A DNA stretch of 64,000 nt, from contig BRON01000016.1 in NCBI GenBank assembly GCA_024345305.1, positions 930,001-994,000 of the forward strand. The letters are read 5' to 3'. A model generated the notes under the pieces. That model ran no database searches and was not told where the DNA came from. It saw nothing but the letters and a program-made list of their open reading frames with translations. The number at the start of each line of letters is the position of its first letter. Position 1 is the stretch's first letter. Both the position numbers and the translations under genes were made by a program. This DNA comes from Mrakia gelida. Taxonomy: Eukaryota > Basidiomycota > Tremellomycetes > Cystofilobasidiales > Mrakiaceae. This document shows positions 62,401 through 64,000 of this stretch, one piece after another.

Positions 62401-64000
62401 CTCCGTTGTTCGAGGTCGCGTTGACGTTCGGACGAGGAGCAGGTCGTTTGGACACTGGTGGAGGGGAGACGGATTCGGAGAGGGGACGCTTGCGGGGTTG
62501 GAGGGGTTCGGTGGGTTTGGGTCGGGCTGTGTGGAAGGGGAAGGAACGAAGAGGGAGGAGGAGAGGTGAGCTTGGATGGGCGGGAGAGTCGACGCGACGA
62601 GTGAGAGTCGTTCGAGAAGAAAAGACAAACGTACCTTGAGTGGACGAAACGTTGGCCTTCTTCTTCTTAGGACGTTCATCCTCCGAGTCGTCATCTACCA
62701 CCAACCGACCGACCGCAAAAAAACAAATGCGTCAGCTCTCTCGTCTCTCGTCCTGTCCACAAATCAACACGACTCGAATCTCGACTCACCAGAACTGATC
62801 GGCTTCTTCTTCTTCGGCGCAACCTCACTAGCTCTCCCCTTCCCCTTGTCTGCACCGGTCGCTTTCTTCTTAGGGGGAGGGGAGACGGTTCTGGGACGAG
62901 GTTTGGGAGCAGGTTTGGATTTGGCGAGAGGAGCGTCGGATTCGTCTGAGGAGGAGGCTGCTGAGGAGGAGGAGTCGGATCCGGGGACGGGGGCGGGGAT
63001 GTTCTGTTCGTGACGCGGGGGAGGAGAAGACTACGTCTAAGTACATTGAGGCAGGAGGAGGAAGACGAAGTTGAAGAAGCAGCGAAACGCGAAAGAGAAA
63101 GAGAGCGAGAAGAATCGAAACGGACCTTGGGCTTCTTGCCAGCGTGCTTAGCCTGAGCGGTCTTGATCCTGTTCTCCCTCGTAGCACAAGCGATGGCCAT
63201 CCATTCGGCTGCGACGACAAACGCGAAGAAAAGATCGAAGAGGTCAGCTTCCGAATCGCCTCCTTCTTTGTACCTGAACGTTGAACCTCAAACGAACGAG
63301 CTCATCAGCTGAACTCACCCAGCTGAGCAGAAGGCGTGACGTAGTGATCCTTGATCCCTTGCTTCTTCTTGGGTTGGAAAGAGAGACCGAGGGAGGACCA
63401 GAACTTGTTGGGCCTGAGGGTAAACGCGCGGACGAGGGAGAGGGTGGTGCGTGAGCTCGAGCGGAGAAGGATGGGTTCGACAGACAGGGCAATGGAGATG
63501 GGGTCGGTTCGCGTACATTTCCTTGGAGACGAAAGAAGCGAGAGGTTCTTTGCTGTTCGAGATACGAAAGCGAGGTCAGCTCGAAAGGAGGGAGGATGAC
63601 GAAGAGAGGAGGGTGGAGGAGGAAGGGAGGAACGGACGTGTTGGCATTTCGTTTCCATCCGGACCACTGATTCGAGGAGAAACAAGCGAGGAAGGAGGTT
63701 AGCATGAGCGCATACATGCATATATGCGGGCGAGACGCTGGAATTGACCTTGACGGTGTAGTACTGTGGATGGCACGAAGGAAAGTCCGACGAGCGAAGA
63801 GAGGGAAGGAAGGAAAACGGTGAGCTCTCCTTCCGCCATCGACCGAGCTCTCGATCCACGCAACGAGAAGGTTTTCGCGATAGAAGACAGAGTTTATGCG
63901 TACCCATCGCTTCCCATCTGATCCGTCTTGGAAGATGGCGTCCTCGATCCAATCTGGATGCGTTGGGAGGAAGAGAGGGAAGGGAAGGCGCGAAGATGTT
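59428..64000 (-). CDS. chromodomain protein with long unrecognised C-terminal region (5' partial)
   Basis: Enters from the right edge. Exons 63904-63953, 63749-63763 (15 nt) and the next ones give WIEDAIFQDGSDGKRW, YYTVK, WSGWKRNANTKEPLASFVSK and EMPNKFWSSLGLSF: a chromodomain with the aromatic-cage-type YYxVKWSGW and NTxEP. A downstream AEWMAIACATRENRIKTAQ and long Lys-rich disordered region (62,130-63,010) with several nuclear-localisation clusters follow. The C-terminal half (59,428-62,030) is folded by appearance: ARTTITLLLGPPKLKPTLAS, VRTIANLFGGSANEPEVCLE, FRQMAWWLEESCEGGSISVA, ALIVLPKPTLPMPAKINDLS, VVLVHNAKQLWMLPNLVELR, FEFGIARKAQITLTPSVLID, YQLNLHPSTVVYVDGVCNQD and RRYRRFIVAGPTKSSSED, ending LLTELKGR at TGA 59428-59430. 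Chromodomain suggests heterochromatin/methyl-lysine reading; Chp1-like proteins are a candidate, unproven. Confidence 0.7.
63749..63763 (-). other. 15-nt microexon inside the chromodomain
   Basis: TACTACACCGTCAAG on the minus strand, between a CCATCCACAG acceptor and a GTCAATT donor. It supplies YYTVK, the core beta strand of the chromodomain, and joins KRW to WSGW in phase. Confidence 0.75.

Overview
The window is nuclear DNA of a basidiomycete fungus. Protein-coding genes are cut by many short introns (about 40-120 nt, GTGAGT-type donors, CTGAC branch sites close to CAG/TAG acceptors). GC content is moderately high, genes are tightly packed on both strands, and every recognisable product is a fungal housekeeping or transport protein. 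The intron density, the very small exons and the intron style suggest Pucciniomycotina (Microbotryomycetes / Rhodotorula-like yeasts). That placement is inference. No mobile element, CRISPR array or prokaryotic operon was seen.

Layout. 0-1.4 kb: an uncertain plus-strand gene end and an intron-containing tRNA-Pro(CGG). 1.4-7.7 kb (minus): an unrecognised protein and the phosphatidylinositol 4-kinase PIK1. 8.2-12.4 kb (plus): a METTL16-type RNA m6A methyltransferase and a Ser-rich single-pass membrane protein. 12.8-19.8 kb (minus): PIF1 helicase, a gene-poor gap and a MYND-finger protein. 20.0-23.6 kb (plus): a Kel3-type kelch protein. 23.8-28.8 kb (minus): the AAA ATPase AFG2 and an F-box-like protein. 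29.0-31.0 kb (plus): a second F-box/LRR-like protein. 31.4-36.3 kb (minus): an MFS transporter and a small membrane protein. 36.4-46.2 kb (plus): IME4/METTL3, an allantoate-permease-family MFS transporter and the spliceosomal WD40 protein PRP46/PLRG1. 46.5-48.9 kb (minus): a nuclear SANT/Myb-like protein. 49.3-49.9 kb (plus): a decayed MYND-finger gene. 49.9-53.1 kb: no confident gene. 53.1-64.0 kb (minus): an F-box-like protein, a PTR2 peptide transporter and a chromodomain protein that runs off the right end.

There is no operon logic. RNA biology is over-represented: two m6A methyltransferases from different families (METTL16 and METTL3) lie 28 kb apart, with a spliceosome component nearby. 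The most unusual features concern transcript processing. They include a predicted 3-nt exon and other microexons of 4-17 nt, a tandem duplication of a splice donor, in-frame TAG codons in two MYND-finger loci, and an excess of ACGCGT motifs, many close to intron branch sites. Exon boundaries were worked out by hand; gene spans run from start codon to stop codon and include introns.
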